A DNA stretch of 64,000 nt from Robertmurraya siralis (lineage in GTDB: Bacteria > Bacillota > Bacilli > Bacillales > Cytobacillaceae), in the NCBI RefSeq assembly GCF_005502275.1, contig NZ_SWLZ01000010.1, forward strand, positions 1 to 64,000, in the 5' to 3' direction. Shown in pieces: positions 61,882 through 64,000 of the stretch; the first letter of the stretch is position 1; each line of letters opens with the position of its first letter. Below the pieces are notes generated by a model, which ran no database searches, had not been told where the DNA came from, and was given only the letters and a program-made list of their open reading frames with translations. The position numbers and the translations under genes were made by a program.

Positions 61882-64000
61882 TCACTGCGTCACTGTTACA
61901 AAAAGTGTTCCCCTAACATATCCGTTTGCTGCAATGGAGAATTCGTAAATTCCAGGTGGATAATCACGTCCTTCAACATCCAATATGATCTTGCCTGCTT
62001 CTATCGTATTGAGCTTGTATTTCCCAAGCCATCTTTTATGTGTCATATCCCAAATATCCGTAATACTTTCACGCCATTTTGGGTCATCTACAAAAGTTGC
62101 TTGGAATATATTCACTCCGATAACTTCTCCTGTTAAAACTGGAGGTTTAGGGGGCATTGGAACTTCCAATAATACCATTGCCGGTGGGTATCCAGTTGCA
62201 TGAAAAGAAAGAGCGTAAGTACCTGGAACATAATAGTAGGATTTTAAGTTTATGCGTAATTTTCCCGGTATACTTCTATCTACCTCACTTAGATGAATGG
62301 GAGTCCCAGTTGTTTCATTATATACATTAGTGATGTTATTTCTCCATTCTGCATTATCTGGGAAAATGAAATCGAATATATTTGGTTCAACGATTTCCAC
62401 AGTTAATTCAGGCGATTTGGGCTCTGGTATTTCAGGCTCTGGTATTTCTACCTCAACTGATACATTATCGTAACCTGGGGCTTGAAGAAAGAAACTTACC
62501 TTTCCTGATAAAGATGTCGAACCAAGTTTTAGAATCACTCTCCCCGGCTGGCTGACATCTAATTTAGTACGAAGAAAGTATTGACCGTTTGTGTTATCGT
62601 ACACTTGAGTTATACTATTTCTCCAGTCCGGATTATCATAAAATTCAAAGACAATTTCATTGCTTTCTGTCACATAGGCAGATACTACATTAGGTGGCAA
62701 GTCATACTCGGGTATTTCCACAAAAAAAACTGCCCGTTCATACCCACTAGCGTCAACAGAGAACCCATGCCTTCCTGGCCCATAAGATTTACCTTCCACA
62801 TTTAAGATCAATTTGCCTTCTTCTGTTGTGGTAAGCTTTGATTTTCCTAGCCATTCTTCATTTGTTATATCCCAAACATCTACTATACTCTCTCTCCATT
62901 TCGGATCATCAGAAAAAGTGGCTTGAAATAGTTCTGGGCCAATTGCCTCACCAGTTAGTGTTGGTGGTGTGAAAGATTCTGGCTTTTCAATCGCTATCCT
63001 AACAGGCTCATAGCCTGCTGCTTCTATTCGGAATATATGGACGCCCGTCTCATAAACATATCCAGTTTGTTTTATCGTGATTTTTCCTTCCTGGCTTGTA
63101 TCGACTTCACCCATATATATAGTTTGTTTTTTGGTTTCATTGTATACATACCTCACTTTTTCACGCCAAGCCGGATCATCTTCAAATTCAATAACAAATT
63201 GATTTATACCTGTGACATAGCCTCGTACTTCAGGTGCATCCTTTGGTTTTGGTACGTTTACAGTAAGGACTGCATCCTCATAACCTTCTGCTTTAATTAA
63301 AAATTCATAGGTGCCCGGTTGATAGATCCTGCCTTCCACATTCAAGATCAATTTGCCTACTTCTGTTGTGGTAAGCTTTGTTTTTCCAATCCATCTCTCA
63401 TTAGCTATATCCCAAACATCTGTTATACTTTCTCTCCAGTTTGGGGCATCAGCAAAAGATGCTTGAAACTGTTGCGGACTAAGTACTTCGCCCGTTAAAT
63501 TAGGTGGAATTAATACTGGCTCTAGTATTTCTATTATAAACTTCGCAGGTTCATATCCCTCAGCATCTACACGGATTGTATGGTTACCCGGCGTAAAATC
63601 TACTTTCGAAAGATCCATGATGATGATTCCGGGATTACTTGTATCGACATATGAAAGTGGAATGGATGAACCATTTGTTTCATTGACAATGGAAGTAATG
63701 CTTTCTCTCCAGTCACGCTGTTCCTCAAAAGTGACTTCGAATAGTTGTCCATTCAATAATTTTCCTGTCAAAGCAGGGGACTTTCCCCTAATATTATTGA
63801 CAACTTTTACTTCAATCGGAGCTGAAACAACACCATACTCATTTATTGTGGATAATGTAATAGTATCGTCCTCTTGTAAATCAATATCTGCCATAGAGTA
63901 TGTAATCTCTTCATCTTCTAATCCTTTTAATGGAATGGATTTGACATGAATGTTGTTCACATCAATTTGAAGAGAATTAGCACCTGAGTGGATGGCCTCA
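61882..64000 (-). CDS. Surface protein with seven DUF1533/HID-like repeats (partial, N terminus outside window)
   Basis: The frame is open to the right edge (no stop in 63961-64000), so only the C-terminal 705 residues or so are seen. After a segment with EITYSMADIDLQEDDTITLS come seven repeats of about 88 residues. Each has the pattern LTGEV, Q-F-x-A-F, W-RESIT, a central K/D-x-T/S strand, Y-x-PG-x-Y-F, and A-GY. This matches DUF1533/hemoglobin-interacting-domain repeats of Gram-positive surface proteins. Repeats 2, 4 and 7 form one subtype (W-D-I/M...W-G-K) and 1, 3, 5 and 6 another. Short Pro-rich linkers (EIPEPEIPEPK) separate some. There is no LPXTG or membrane anchor at the C terminus. 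Confidence 0.8.
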   Translation of the reverse strand, partial: EAIHSGANSLQIDVNNIHVKSIPLKGLEDEEITYSMADIDLQEDDTITLSTINEYGVVSAPIEVKVVNNIRGKSPALTGKLLNGQLFEVTFEEQRDWRESITSIVNETNGSSIPLSYVDTSNPGIIIMDLSKVDFTPGNHTIRVDAEGYEPAKFIIEILEPVLIPPNLTGEVLSPQQFQASFADAPNWRESITDVWDIANERWIGKTKLTTTEVGKLILNVEGRIYQPGTYEFLIKAEGYEDAVLTVNVPKPKDAPEVRGYVTGINQFVIEFEDDPAWREKVRYVYNETKKQTIYMGEVDTSQEGKITIKQTGYVYETGVHIFRIEAAGYEPVRIAIEKPESFTPPTLTGEAIGPELFQATFSDDPKWRESIVDVWDITNEEWLGKSKLTTTEEGKLILNVEGKSYGPGRHGFSVDASGYERAVFFVEIPEYDLPPNVVSAYVTESNEIVFEFYDNPDWRNSITQVYDNTNGQYFLRTKLDVSQPGRVILKLGSTSLSGKVSFFLQAPGYDNVSVEVEIPEPEIPEPKSPELTVEIVEPNIFDFIFPDNAEWRNNITNVYNETTGTPIHLSEVDRSIPGKLRINLKSYYYVPGTYALSFHATGYPPAMVLLEVPMPPKPPVLTGEVIGVNIFQATFVDDPKWRESITDIWDMTHKRWLGKYKLNTIEAGKIILDVEGRDYPPGIYEFSIAANGYVRGTLFVTVTQ

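Overview
The window looks like chromosomal DNA of a low-GC, Gram-positive Bacillaceae bacterium. The reasons are AAGGAGG-type ribosome sites with frequent TTG and GTG starts, cre-like catabolite sites, a T-box leader in front of a class II prolyl-tRNA synthetase, a Bacillus-type purine hydroxylase (puc) operon, a SpoIID/LytB-domain protein and a SLAP-domain remnant. I see no rRNA or tRNA genes. Most of the window is a carbohydrate and nucleoside catabolism region read mainly from the minus strand. Small repeats and several decayed genes are scattered through it.

Layout from left to right. 1-187 is a tandem hairpin repeat. 361-2927 is a cad operon: a CadC-type repressor with two cadO-like operators, and a CadA-type ATPase interrupted by TGA at the first cysteine of its metal-binding motif. 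4177-9445 is a PTS operon (EIIA, BglG-type antiterminator, EIIBC, eIF-2B-like isomerase, PsuG) with a cre-like site, a possible RAT and a leader terminator. 10075-17559 is a beta-glucoside PTS operon (EIIA, GH1 phospho-beta-glucosidase, EIIBC) followed by two tandem FMN/FAD/4Fe-4S ene-reductases of the daidzein-reductase/dienoyl-CoA-reductase type. A divergent TetR gene faces this block. 18575-24480 is a BtuCDF-type metal or cofactor uptake operon with FmdE, DUF364, a THEP1-like NTPase and a frameshifted methyltransferase, preceded by a structured leader RNA and terminator. 24950-30148 is a puc-like molybdenum hydroxylase operon.

30269-39748 holds mixed single genes: DUF3189, SpoIID/LytB, PPOX, MBL hydrolase, MOSC, pentapeptide-repeat, AraC/SDR and coaA, plus decayed XRE and SLAP genes. 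39950-45330 is a ribose-type ABC operon (rbsRACBK, no rbsD). 45678-52200 holds a LacI regulator and a plus-strand operon with a fucose-isomerase-like enzyme, a split transketolase and an FGGY kinase. The promoter carries a 34-bp palindrome that shares a 14-mer with the rbs upstream region. 52361-61444 contains housekeeping and stress genes (SRPBCC, rRNA methyltransferase, proS with T-box, PadR/ABC exporter, YdeI, YdhG, glpQ), a ktrB fragment, a two-repeat type I-C-like CRISPR remnant and an IS transposase fragment. The right edge holds the C-terminal part of a large surface protein with seven DUF1533/HID-like repeats.

The biology is dominated by uptake and breakdown of plant-derived or nucleic-acid-derived sugars. 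The most interesting candidates are the PTS-to-PsuG route without a PsuK kinase, the glucoside PTS coupled to two ene-reductases, the isomerase/split-transketolase/kinase pathway, and the leader RNA in front of the BtuCDF/FmdE operon.
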